Origin: an uncultured Planctomycetaceae bacterium
GTDB lineage: Bacteria; Planctomycetota; Planctomycetia; Planctomycetales; Planctomycetaceae
Assembly: GCA_943787265.1 (NCBI GenBank)
Contig: CALSLT010000038.1
Span: 38,466-102,465 of the forward strand
Length of the DNA: 64,000 nucleotides
Direction of reading: 5' to 3'
Positions 49,767 to 58,542 of this stretch are shown here, in pieces; within the stretch, counting starts at the first letter, position 1; the number at the start of each line of letters is the position of its first letter. The notes below the pieces were generated by a model that searched no databases, was not told the origin of the DNA, and saw only the letters and a program-made list of their open reading frames with translations. Position numbers and translations under genes: made by a program.

Positions 49767-51257
49767 TTATGACAACGGGTAAACGTTTTCTCGAATCCTC
49801 ACCCACGGGAACGATGTGACATCGCTCGAGCACGGACCGGCAGTTCCCACGGTGTAGGTTGTGCTCGTGATCGGATCGTAGCCTCGACGATGAGCGACGG
49901 CGGCTTTCACGGCGATGACGCTGCATTCTTCGGGGACGATGCCCTGACTTCGGAGCTGCCCCAGGTCGAAGGGAGGAGTTTTTTTCGATGTCAGCAGGAT
50001 GACAACCTGGCCGCTGCGAACGACAGCGCAAGTGCCCATGTCGATGTGGATTCCGTACATCGATGCCAGGTGGCTGTTCGGGTCTTCGAGTTCGAAGCGT
50101 CCGTCGGATGTCGATATGAACTCCGCCGTCAGTTTGACTGGTTCGCAGAAGGCTGAGCTTTCAACGGCGCCGATTGAAAGCTCGACGTGTTGGCCGGGAT
50201 GGTGTGCTGCGAGGCTCGCAACGGATGCCGGATCGTTAATCACACATACCGAGTTGTGGAATTGTTCATCCAGTAGAAACTGCAAGAGTTCAGTCGTGTC
50301 TCCAGGGGCTCCGCCGCCAATGTTGTCTGCAGGTTCCACGACGATGACCGGAGTTCTGTCGGCTGCGACGTCCTCTCGGATCTGATTACGAAAGCTTTCA
50401 AGTGGAGCGTCGACTTTGTTCCCTTCTGCACGATGCTCGATCGACCAGTCCACGAGTTGTTGCAATTCCTGTCGAGCCTGTTCGACGTCACCGAATGTTA
50501 CTGCCGCAAAACTGACGCCCGTGTCCGGCGTGTCGGCAAACGAGAATCCGCCCATGACGTTGGCCGCTGCGATTTCGTCATTCGACGCTTCGACTGCCCG
50601 CGCCATCGCTTCCAGAGTCCGCATCGGATCATCCGCCGTTCCCGTCCCAGTCGGTGGCCACATAATCGGCGGCTGAGCCCAGACAGATTTCGGTTGCTGA
50701 TTTGTCGTCAGGATTTGGTCGAGGAGTCGTGCGGCACGTTCCGAAGTTTCACAGGCATCTGTGTGCGGATTATTTCGGTAGGCGATCAGGCCCTGTGTCT
50801 GCTCAATCGTCCGTTGCGAGATGTTTCCGTGCAGATCGAGAATTCCGCAAATTGGAACTGACTCAGCGCCGGGGAGTTGCCGGATCCTCGAAATCAGCTC
50901 ACCTTCAACATCCGGTAGCGATTGAGTGACCATTGCGCCATGCAGGACGAGAAAGATGCCATCGACTTTGTCTTCAGAAAGTAGAGACGTACTGACGGAC
51001 TCAAAGTTGTGCCAGAAGTGGTCGAAGACCTCGTCCTCAACGATTCCGCCAGGCGTTGCGCGGAGATCGATGATCGGTGTGACGGTCCAGTCAGACTCGT
51101 CGGCGACTTTCAGCATTCCTGCAAGAGGCGAGCCGTCGCCACGAGTCTCGAAAATTTCCTCGCCCAATCGCTGATGAAAATCATTCAGCGACATCGTGGA
51201 TTCGAGAAAAGTATGCGTCTCGTGAAAGAGCCCGGCCAGTAGTACTCGTTTAGGCAT
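49767..51257 (-). CDS. M81 family metallopeptidase (MlrC-like)
   Basis: A 496-aa cytoplasmic zinc-peptidase candidate of family M81, named for microcystin-degradation protein MlrC. The N terminus is LLAGLFHETHTFL with the HETH ligands; FLVLHGAMV, ILDLHGNIS and RNNPHTDACE are the other conserved His/Asp blocks. The C-terminal domain has VEPADNIGGGAPGDTTEL and the final DPITSTTYTVGT. MlrC opens peptide bonds in linearised microcystin; other members probably act on cyclic or unusual peptides or amides. First gene of an operon of four. The promoter lies within the 170 bases before the divergent cyclase gene. Confidence 0.91.
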   Translation of the reverse strand: MPKRVLLAGLFHETHTFLESTMSLNDFHQRLGEEIFETRGDGSPLAGMLKVADESDWTVTPIIDLRATPGGIVEDEVFDHFWHNFESVSTSLLSEDKVDGIFLVLHGAMVTQSLPDVEGELISRIRQLPGAESVPICGILDLHGNISQRTIEQTQGLIAYRNNPHTDACETSERAARLLDQILTTNQQPKSVWAQPPIMWPPTGTGTADDPMRTLEAMARAVEASNDEIAAANVMGGFSFADTPDTGVSFAAVTFGDVEQARQELQQLVDWSIEHRAEGNKVDAPLESFRNQIREDVAADRTPVIVVEPADNIGGGAPGDTTELLQFLLDEQFHNSVCVINDPASVASLAAHHPGQHVELSIGAVESSAFCEPVKLTAEFISTSDGRFELEDPNSHLASMYGIHIDMGTCAVVRSGQVVILLTSKKTPPFDLGQLRSQGIVPEECSVIAVKAAVAHRRGYDPITSTTYTVGTAGPCSSDVTSFPWVRIRENVYPLS

Positions 51258-51427
51258 GTTTGTTCCGCACAGCGAAGGTGGTCATGTCCGTCTATTTAGT
51301 CATTACATTGTGACGGCAGACGTGCAAATGATGCTATGATTCAAGCCTCTAAAAACTGCCGCCAGAATATGGCATGCGGGTTGAGACTGTCTTCATTGAG
51401 GATTCCTTCATCAGGTCAGGATGCCAC

Positions 51428-52993
51428 ATGATGAGCGATCGCTTCGGCGTCCGCCATGCTCCCGCGATAGTCGCAATTGCTCCGCTGGGGGCGACGGTTC
51501 TCGGTAGCCTCTTTAACATCTGGTACAACGTTAGCCAGATTGATCCGCTACTGACTGACGAACAACGAGAATTGTTTTCCCGTGCGATCATGTCTTACAA
51601 CGCGATCGCTTATCCAATTCTCATGGTCGTCTGGCTGGGAGCTGTGTGGCCAATTCAGCGAGCCTTCGTGTTGCTGAGGGCCGGTGAACCAGTTTCTGAC
51701 GACTTGGTGTCTCGTGCTCGAATTCGTTCGATCAATCTGCCGTGGTTTCTCGGAGCGATTCTTGGGCTGGGCTGGTTGCTCAGTGCTCCGGCACTGATTG
51801 GCGCGTTGCGAGAAAGCTCGGATCAGGTGGATTCACGCGTACTGTTTCATCTGCCAGCATCGATTGGTATCGCTGCGATGATCACGATCACTCATGGATT
51901 TTTCATTGTGGAACTTCTGGCGGAACGGCTGCTGTTTCCGTTTATGTTTGCCGATCGAAGTCCTGCAAATGTTCCGGGAGCGATTAGCCTTCCCCTGAAC
52001 CGGAGGAACCTGCTGAGTGCCATCGCGGTATGTGTCTGCCCGATCTTGTCGCTTGTGCTTTTAGGGCTTGTCCACGCTGAGTCATTCGATGAATTTAACT
52101 GGTTCATGATCTACGTCGGCGTGATCGGTATTCTGCTGGGAATGTTTTGTTCCTGGATGACCAGCAACCACGTCGTTGTGCCAGTCAATGCTTTGAAAGG
52201 TGCTGCCGGGCAGGTCGCAGCCGGACACCTGGATGCAAAAGTCGAATTGCGACGCGCTGACGAATTCGGGCCGTTGATCGACGAGTTCAATCGGATGATT
52301 GATGAAATGCGGGCCAAACGCGAATTGCGTCAACGATTTGGTTTGCATGTCGGGCGTCAGACCGCCGAGCTGATTCTTGCTCAAGACCCAGGCCTCGGCG
52401 GCAGCGAGCAGTGTATCACTGTCATGTTCTGCGACATTCGTAACTTTACGGCGAGGTGTGCTCATACTCCGGCAAGCGGCATCGTTCCTCTATTGAATCG
52501 TTTTCTGACGATGATGGTCGAGGTTGTTGAGGATCGTCATGGCGGAAACGTTAACAAGTTTCTTGGTGACGGATTTATGGCCTTGTTTGGAATTGGTACT
52601 GAATCTCCGAGCAACGATGACCAGCAGACGAGCGCAAGGGCTGCCGTTCGAGCCAGTCTCGACATGATGCAAAGGCTCCAGGAACTGAACGCCGAGTTGG
52701 CTGGTGATGGGATTCCGGATCTTGGAATCGGCATCGGTCTGCACCACGGAACGGCGATCGTCGGAAGCCTTGGTTCGCAGGATCGCCTTGAGTACACAGC
52801 GATCGGCGATACGGTCAACGTGGCATCGCGTATCGAAGGGCTAACTAAGGTGCTGGAGACGCCACTGTTAGTCACAAGGCAGGTTTCAGATCGTCTTGGC
52901 GATGAATTCGCAGTCCGAGCTTTGGAGCCACAGCAGGTTAAAGGGCAGCCCAAGCCGCTTGAAGTCTTCACCATCGCGGAAGACGGCAATTGA
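51428..52993 (+). CDS. Membrane class III adenylate/guanylate cyclase with HAMP
   Basis: A 521-aa receptor-type cyclase that makes cAMP or cGMP. The N-terminal half has about six hydrophobic helices (to about 240), the last reading GVIGILLGMFCSWM. A HAMP domain follows: VPVNALKGAAGQVAAGHLDAK, then ADEFGPLIDEFNRMIDEM. The catalytic domain begins CITVMFCDIRNFTA with the first metal Asp and continues NKFLGDGFMALFG with the second; GIGIGLHHGTAIVG and ATGD-type IGDTVNVASRIEGL close the site. Length and order match planctomycete and cyanobacterial cyclases. ATG 51428 has AGGA seven bases upstream. It reads divergently from the M81 operon. Confidence 0.93.
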   Translation: MMSDRFGVRHAPAIVAIAPLGATVLGSLFNIWYNVSQIDPLLTDEQRELFSRAIMSYNAIAYPILMVVWLGAVWPIQRAFVLLRAGEPVSDDLVSRARIRSINLPWFLGAILGLGWLLSAPALIGALRESSDQVDSRVLFHLPASIGIAAMITITHGFFIVELLAERLLFPFMFADRSPANVPGAISLPLNRRNLLSAIAVCVCPILSLVLLGLVHAESFDEFNWFMIYVGVIGILLGMFCSWMTSNHVVVPVNALKGAAGQVAAGHLDAKVELRRADEFGPLIDEFNRMIDEMRAKRELRQRFGLHVGRQTAELILAQDPGLGGSEQCITVMFCDIRNFTARCAHTPASGIVPLLNRFLTMMVEVVEDRHGGNVNKFLGDGFMALFGIGTESPSNDDQQTSARAAVRASLDMMQRLQELNAELAGDGIPDLGIGIGLHHGTAIVGSLGSQDRLEYTAIGDTVNVASRIEGLTKVLETPLLVTRQVSDRLGDEFAVRALEPQQVKGQPKPLEVFTIAEDGN

Positions 52994-53054
52994 TCACGGA
53001 CTGCCAGTTCGGTGGCTTGCGAGGGAGCGGCTCGAATTAGAAGTTTGCCCGTTG

Positions 53055-53588
53055 CTAATCCAGGAATCCTCGTTCGCGGAGCTCCTGGACGTTGTCGGGG
53101 GCGCTGGAGACGATGCGTTCTGTTGCATATTTCATAATTGCAACGCCTGCGAGAGCGGCAGGTGCCGTCAGGATCGCAACGTGTTCTTCTTCTTCGTCGT
53201 CGAGCTGGCGGTTCAGGTTAGCGACGACTTCTTCGACGCTATCGCTGACGAGTTTTGACTGTTGCGTGCTGTTGGTAAGTCGCAGATTTCCGAATGCCAT
53301 CGTTCGGGCGAGGATGAAATCGACAACGCTGCCGTACTCGGAATCTTCAAAGAAGTTGTGAAACTCCGGGTGGATGTTGTCCGGCGTCAGGATCATTGGC
53401 CGGTCGACTTTCACACTGCCTTTGCGAACCGAAACCAGGTCACCTTTGTTTTCGCCCTCACAAACGAGGTAGTACGCGAGGTCGGAATGGCCGAACGTGA
53501 ACAATGAATATTGAACCGGTCGCGCAATCTCGACGGAGTTCCAGATTTTGCGGAATCGAAGTTCGTCTTCAAAGTCCGATGGGTACAT
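53055..53588 (-). CDS. Unrecognised protein
   Basis: A 177-aa protein without signal peptide. It starts MYPSDFEDELRFRKIWN and has a central strand-rich part (DLAYYLVCEGENKGDLVSV) followed by an acidic helical stretch ending LDDEEEEHVAILTAPAALAG. I recognise no family. The ATG at 53588 is chosen because the longer form would run through the terminator hairpin upstream. It follows the GAF-HlyD gene in the same direction but a strong terminator separates them. It converges with the cyclase gene. Confidence 0.6.
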   Translation of the reverse strand: MYPSDFEDELRFRKIWNSVEIARPVQYSLFTFGHSDLAYYLVCEGENKGDLVSVRKGSVKVDRPMILTPDNIHPEFHNFFEDSEYGSVVDFILARTMAFGNLRLTNSTQQSKLVSDSVEEVVANLNRQLDDEEEEHVAILTAPAALAGVAIMKYATERIVSSAPDNVQELRERGFLD

Positions 53589-53614
53589 CGTGCGTAACGT
53601 TCCTGTAAAAAAAG

Positions 53615-53649
53615 AAACAGGTGCGTTCCCGAATGGGAAGCACCTGTTT
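53615..53649 (-). terminator. Rho-independent terminator after the GAF-HlyD gene
   Basis: Fifteen base pairs with one bulged G: AAACAGGTGC and TTCCC pair with GGGAA and GCACCTGTTT around a four-base loop. On the minus strand the stem is followed by a T-rich run ending in seven T. It lies 70 bases beyond the stop at 53719 and 27 bases before the next start. Confidence 0.87.
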
Positions 53650-53718
53650 TGAAGCATAATTTCTCAACTGGAAAACTGCCATGATCTGACGGCCGGCAGT
53701 CTGAGAAGTGTTTTTAGC

Positions 53719-55740
53719 CTATAGCCAGAAATACTTCTGAACGAATTCGACGACATCTCCGAACAAGACATAGCCGAGTGATTTTTGGCCGCAATTGATT
53801 TTTGCCCGGACTTCGGCACCGATACGCGGCTGCCGTGGAAGTTGAGTCTTGTCGAACTCGCAGAACACCATCACAACGCTGCCGGCTTCCTGAGAAGAAT
53901 TGGCACGAGTTGCGACTTTAGACACCTTGCCCATGAATTCTGACTCAGAATCTGTTGCCAGTTTAAACTCAACTTCGCGGGCAAAGTCGTTGTCGTTTGC
54001 TTTGACTGCGTCCAGGAAGTGGCCCATTCGCTTTTCCTCGACATCAAGTTCGAGGTGCCATTCACCATCGTCATGCTTGATTTCCAGTAAGACCTCGCCA
54101 CGTCGGACTGGCCGGTTGAGCAGAAGTTGTTCGAGCTGGAAGGTAGCGATGACACCGGAAATCGGCGCTTTGACATTCAGCGACGCAATACGCTCTTCGA
54201 TAATTGCGATCTGTTCGTCGAGAGCGGCCATCTCTTCCTGCGTCTGTTTCATCTGCCCTTCGAGCTCGTTCCGTTTGCTTGGCTCTGTTGGTCGAAGGTT
54301 TCGATTCAGCTCGCCGTGAATCGTTTTGAGCAGAGCTGCTTTAGAATTCAGTTCGCCGTAGGCTGCTGTCAATTGGGTTTTCAAGTCCGGATTCTTGATC
54401 CGCAGCAGCGGTTGTCCCGCTTCAACATGCTTGCCGCTTTCGGCGAGGATTTCGACAACTTCTCCGTCCCACGGCACAAACACGTCCTTCTGAACGACCG
54501 GCATCATTTTGCCCTGGCCTTCAACGCGATATTCCCACGGCACCATCACCAGCGCGGCGATGGCGCCAGCTAAAGCGAGAACAATCAACGCCGCTTTCAA
54601 GCCGTTGCGACCTTCGAGGAATCCGAAGACTTTACCGAGGCCTCGCCACAGCGGCATGAGGAACAGACGGTTGTACTGTTTGGCGTTGTAGATTGACGCA
54701 CCAACGTGGTCGGAGATCAGATCGCCCTTTTCAAGGACGCCGGCCTTCGGCTGACTTTCAGCAACCTGCTCGATGATGATTCCGCCAACGGCTTTGCGAA
54801 CCTTTTCCAACGGGCGACTGTTGCTGTCTTCTTTTTCGATAACGGGGTCCGGCTTGAAGACGGGAATCACGGTCACCATGCGTGAGCCGCTTTCCTGCAC
54901 AAAGTCAGCCAGCGCGCGTTCGACTTTTGGGGCCAGATGGTCGACCTTGCCCGTGTACTCCATCTTTTCGTTGGTTCGGATTACGTGCGACGCCAGTTTC
55001 GTCATCTTTCGTACGAGGTTGGCTCGATGATTGACGCTGTCCTGTCCGCTGACTGCTCTGATGACTGTCTTGCGGCCGTCCAGCACGGCCACGCTGACTC
55101 GGTCACATCCGATTAGCAGTCTTCCGTCGTTGGCTGCAGTAAATGCGACTTCCTTGACGTCGAGTGACTTATGAAGCTGAAGGACAAACTGCTCAAAGTC
55201 TTCAGCGATCTGGGAAACCGCCATCGAGCTGCCGGCGTCTTCCTTGCCCTGATTTTCAAGGTACCGACAGGCGTAGCCAGTCATTTGCTCGACAAACTGC
55301 AGAAACCCAGGTCTTGCCTGAGCTGGCGTGTCGTGTCGCTGGAAAATCTGGACGACGCCGACAACTTCTTTGTTTGCCTGCAGGGCGGCCAGAACGAGCA
55401 TGTCTTCGGTTGGAAGTTGCTCACTGGTCTCGGCCGGGTGGTAGGTGCAGGCCTGGCCGTTGGATAGAACCTCGGTCAGAAACTTCTGGTTCGTGGACAT
55501 CGCGTCAGGATTTTCATGAAATCCCGTGTTCCCGAGCCCAATCTCCTGCAGCAGCTCCAGCCGATTTGTGTCGTTTCTCAACCAGACAACGCCTGCCCGA
55601 GCTCCGACAGCGCCGACCACTCGCTTAAGAAATTCGCTGAAGAATTCCTTTGGAGGCATGTTGGATCGAGAGTGTTCTTCGATCTCCCGCGCAAGCTGGA
55701 TGATCTTGTCGCGGACTTCCTGGACGCTTGAGTTGGACAT
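53719..55740 (-). CDS. GAF-domain HlyD-type membrane-fusion protein
   Basis: A 673-aa fusion. Residues about 28-160 form a GAF domain (RAGVVWLRNDTNRLELLQEIGLG ... VVGVVQIFQRHD) and a second GAF-like part lies at about 190-330. One transmembrane helix (ALIVLALAGAIAALVMVPW) is near 385-405. The periplasmic part has a biotinyl-lipoyl fold (MMPVVQKDVFVPWDGEVVEI to GQPLLRIKNPDL), a helical hairpin (NSKAALLKTIHGEL ... EEMAALDEQIAIIEERI) and an ending of HlyD adaptor strands. It is unusual that cytoplasmic GAF sensor domains are fused to an efflux adaptor. No transporter or outer-membrane channel adjoins. Confidence 0.9.
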   Translation of the reverse strand: MSNSSVQEVRDKIIQLAREIEEHSRSNMPPKEFFSEFLKRVVGAVGARAGVVWLRNDTNRLELLQEIGLGNTGFHENPDAMSTNQKFLTEVLSNGQACTYHPAETSEQLPTEDMLVLAALQANKEVVGVVQIFQRHDTPAQARPGFLQFVEQMTGYACRYLENQGKEDAGSSMAVSQIAEDFEQFVLQLHKSLDVKEVAFTAANDGRLLIGCDRVSVAVLDGRKTVIRAVSGQDSVNHRANLVRKMTKLASHVIRTNEKMEYTGKVDHLAPKVERALADFVQESGSRMVTVIPVFKPDPVIEKEDSNSRPLEKVRKAVGGIIIEQVAESQPKAGVLEKGDLISDHVGASIYNAKQYNRLFLMPLWRGLGKVFGFLEGRNGLKAALIVLALAGAIAALVMVPWEYRVEGQGKMMPVVQKDVFVPWDGEVVEILAESGKHVEAGQPLLRIKNPDLKTQLTAAYGELNSKAALLKTIHGELNRNLRPTEPSKRNELEGQMKQTQEEMAALDEQIAIIEERIASLNVKAPISGVIATFQLEQLLLNRPVRRGEVLLEIKHDDGEWHLELDVEEKRMGHFLDAVKANDNDFAREVEFKLATDSESEFMGKVSKVATRANSSQEAGSVVMVFCEFDKTQLPRQPRIGAEVRAKINCGQKSLGYVLFGDVVEFVQKYFWL

Positions 55741-56514
55741 AGCTGGCTCGACAGAGTCTGGATGGCCGTATGGCCGATATGGTGTGGCTCAGAGATGTGC
55801 GATTTTGCAGAGAATTGGGCAATTCAGTGGCAACGACAGCGCCAACTGGCGAGGACACTCATCGGAATCTCCTGTCAAAGCCCTGTCTGCTGACAGTTTT
55901 GTACAACGTATCGTCAGCTCCCGAAAGCCCAATCCCGTAAGGGGTTGGACGCTGTAACCGGTGACCAGTTCCGGGATATGGCAGAGATTCCCGCGTACTG
56001 ACGGGTGTGTATGGACGTAGGCCTACGCTGGGGGGCCCGGATTCGATCCTTTGCCGCATGTGACGACTGAGGAAACTGTGTCGGCGACGCTGGCAATTCC
56101 TTAAGCGGGAAATGCGGATGTGACGGGTGCCTGTCAAGGAGTTTGGGCAAGTGGCCGAAGAACCTGTGAGCACATCCCCTTTCACATCTCAGTGCACATG
56201 ATTTGAACGAGCAACTCAATTCTGAGTGGCAGCGCTTGTTCGGTTTGCAGATCCATCCGATTGCGGATCTGTGCCGCGTTCGTCTTTCGCCTTGGGCATT
56301 GTCCCCGTCACAGGGCAACTTTTGTCCGTATTTGGACAGAAGATGAGACGTCGGAAGAGGTTTCCACACTTTGCACTCGCTACTACAATCCACCGACTCT
56401 GCCTGTCTTTCCTTTCTTCCGGAGTGGGCAATCGTCGGTTTCGGTCTTCCCGATCGACAATATGGATCAGTTATCTGATCCGCTGAGGAGCTTATGAAAA
56501 GTAAGGAGTATCCC
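55741..56514. other. Long intergenic region before the acidic-linker protein
   Basis: 774 bases. Several open frames overlap here but their composition is Arg/Ser/His-rich and unlike protein, so I call none. A perfect hairpin GGATCAG-TTAT-CTGATCC at 56464-56481 sits 33 bases before the next start. A TACAAT with a weak upstream box occurs near 56390 but is not convincing. Confidence 0.55.
56464..56481 (+). promoter_or_regulatory. Leader hairpin before ATG 56515
   Basis: Seven perfect base pairs, GGATCAG (56464-56470) with CTGATCC (56475-56481), loop TTAT. It lies in the probable leader of the acidic-linker protein and could affect mRNA stability or serve as an operator dyad. Confidence 0.45.
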
Positions 56515-58410
56515 ATGCGTCACACATTTGTCGCGTTGCTTTCGGCTGTTTGCCTGTTTGGATCTATTCGGCCGGCCGCAGCTCAGAAGACCATTCCGAC
56601 AGTGACAATCATGCTGGCCAGTACGGGCGAGCTGGAGTCCGATCTCGAAGCCATCATGAAGATGGGTGGCGAAGAATCTGCTGAGCAATGGCCGATTATC
56701 GAGGCCATATTGCCGGCCTTCAACGCGGGTATTGATCCGACGCGCCCGATCAGAATCGATATTATCTTCGGCAAAGAACGCGATTACCGAATCAGCATCC
56801 CGTACGTCAACCAGAAGGCAGTGCTGGGGAATATTCACGGATTCATCGGCGGTAAGAAGCCACGACGGATCGGTTCCGGGATCTATGCTTTGGACGGCCC
56901 TGCGTTTAAAGGGATTCTGCGAGACAACACGAAGATCAAGTATGTGATCATTGCTGCGGACAAGAAGAACATCCCGGCCAACTTCGACCCGCTTCCTGAT
57001 CTGAAGCCGCTGTTGGCTGCCGGCTACGATCTGGCTGCGTCTGTAAAAAATACGGCTGAAGGCGTCGATGATCGTAAGAAGGCCATCGCCGACTTGCGCG
57101 AAGAGCTGCTTGGCGGACTCAAGAAGACCGACGACGAGACTGATCTTGAGTTCGAAATCCGAACGGTTGGCCTGGTTCACCAATTGGAAGAGCTGGAACG
57201 ACTTTTTGCTGACAGCGAGAGCCTGGTTATCGGCTGGACCACAGACGCGCCGAAAAAAGAAGCTCGGATGGATCTTGAGTTGACCGCTCTGCCCGAAACC
57301 GATCTTGAACAAAGCATTAGCGCTCTTGGTGCGAAGCCAAGTCTGTTTTCGTCAGCGGCGAAGTCAGCAAAGTCGATGTTCTTCGGACGTGTCAATCACG
57401 ATCTCGACAAGATGCGGAAAGCCCATCTTGAGGAGATGCTCACTCTGTTGACTGGGCAGTCTGTCGCTGAGATCGACGGCTCAGAGGAAATCGCGGACGA
57501 CCATAAGACTGCATCGAAGGATGCAGCAACTGCATTCTTTGAGATGCTCAAAGCCGGCAGTGTGATGGGGGTCTTCGACGGGTTTGCTGACGTCGATTAC
57601 AGCGATGAAGGCCGCTCCATCGTCGGAACCATCCGTGCTGCGGATGGAACGAAAATCAACGGAGTACTGGCTTCATTGAAGGCTGCCGGATGGGATATTG
57701 AATTGGCAGACGTTGCGGCGACGGACGACGCAGAAGATGCACCAGCCGTGGAAGCGGAAACTGAAAAGGATGACGTTGAGGCTTCCGACAAGGATGAAAC
57801 AGAAAAGTCTGAAGAGCAAGCTGGTGCGGCAGAGGAATCTGACAGTGATGAAGCAGCCAGCGAAACTGCAGACGATGAGAAGTCTGAAAAGGCTGCCGAA
57901 GCGGCACCGGCGTCGGTCGAACTTGCAATTCACAAAGTCAAAGTACCAACCGTCGGCCAGTCAGACTTTCAGAACCTGTTTGGCGAGGACGTGACACTGC
58001 TGGTGGCTGGAACTTCCAACGGTGTTTACTACGCGGCTGGCCCCGGAGCAGAAGATCGTCTTCGCGAAGCCGTTGCAGAAACTGGCGAGGATGAGTCGAA
58101 GAATGATGGAACTTTCATCGAAATCTGGGCGAAACTCGGACCGTGGCTTGAGTATCTGAAGGAACGACGTGAGCGTCGTGAAGAAGGTCAGGATTTGAGC
58201 AAGCTGACGAAAGAAGAACAGAGTGCCCGAAAAGAACTTGCCGAAATCCGCGATATGGCGATCAAGGCGTTTGCGGAGGGGCAGGATACGATCCACATGC
58301 AACTGAAGAGCGATCAGAAAAAGGTCACCGGTTTGACAACCTATGCGGAGGGCATCCTCCGATTCGTCGGTCGAGCCATCGCCAACGTTGCGGCCACCAA
58401 GCTGCAGTAA
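56515..58410 (+). CDS. Secreted planctomycete protein with acidic linker
   Basis: A 631-aa exported protein. The signal peptide (1-24) ends RPAAAQ. The mature N-terminal part, about 25-390, has TVTIMLASTGELESDLEAIM, IRIDIIFGKERDYRISIP and a mixed helical body; after it an extremely acidic, Ala/Glu/Asp/Ser-rich linker (about 400-465) leads to a smaller C-terminal domain ending FVGRAIANVAATKLQ. I do not recognise a named family. A strong AAGGAG seven bases before ATG 56515 decides the start over the ATG at 56494. A terminator follows at 58434-58475, so it is a single-gene unit with its own leader hairpin. Confidence 0.78.
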   Translation: MRHTFVALLSAVCLFGSIRPAAAQKTIPTVTIMLASTGELESDLEAIMKMGGEESAEQWPIIEAILPAFNAGIDPTRPIRIDIIFGKERDYRISIPYVNQKAVLGNIHGFIGGKKPRRIGSGIYALDGPAFKGILRDNTKIKYVIIAADKKNIPANFDPLPDLKPLLAAGYDLAASVKNTAEGVDDRKKAIADLREELLGGLKKTDDETDLEFEIRTVGLVHQLEELERLFADSESLVIGWTTDAPKKEARMDLELTALPETDLEQSISALGAKPSLFSSAAKSAKSMFFGRVNHDLDKMRKAHLEEMLTLLTGQSVAEIDGSEEIADDHKTASKDAATAFFEMLKAGSVMGVFDGFADVDYSDEGRSIVGTIRAADGTKINGVLASLKAAGWDIELADVAATDDAEDAPAVEAETEKDDVEASDKDETEKSEEQAGAAEESDSDEAASETADDEKSEKAAEAAPASVELAIHKVKVPTVGQSDFQNLFGEDVTLLVAGTSNGVYYAAGPGAEDRLREAVAETGEDESKNDGTFIEIWAKLGPWLEYLKERRERREEGQDLSKLTKEEQSARKELAEIRDMAIKAFAEGQDTIHMQLKSDQKKVTGLTTYAEGILRFVGRAIANVAATKLQ

Positions 58411-58433
58411 GAATGTGATTCGACAAAACTTCA

Positions 58434-58475
58434 ACAGCCGCCTGGGGATCATCTGATCCTCAGGCGGCTGTTTTT
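58434..58475 (+). terminator. Rho-independent terminator
   Basis: Eleven base pairs ACAGCCGCCTG / CAGGCGGCTGT plus an inner GGATC / GATCC stem, followed by five T. It terminates the acidic-linker gene. Confidence 0.92.
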
Positions 58476-58542
58476 ATACGCCTCAACATTTGCTGGGGTG
58501 CTGTCTGAAATTCATCGCGACCGATCAGAACTTTTCCGAAGA

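Noticed and set aside
55914..56516. 200-codon open frame on the minus strand
   Set aside because: Rich in Arg, Ser, His and Pro, no hydrophobic pattern or motif, and it overlaps the leader of the acidic-linker gene.
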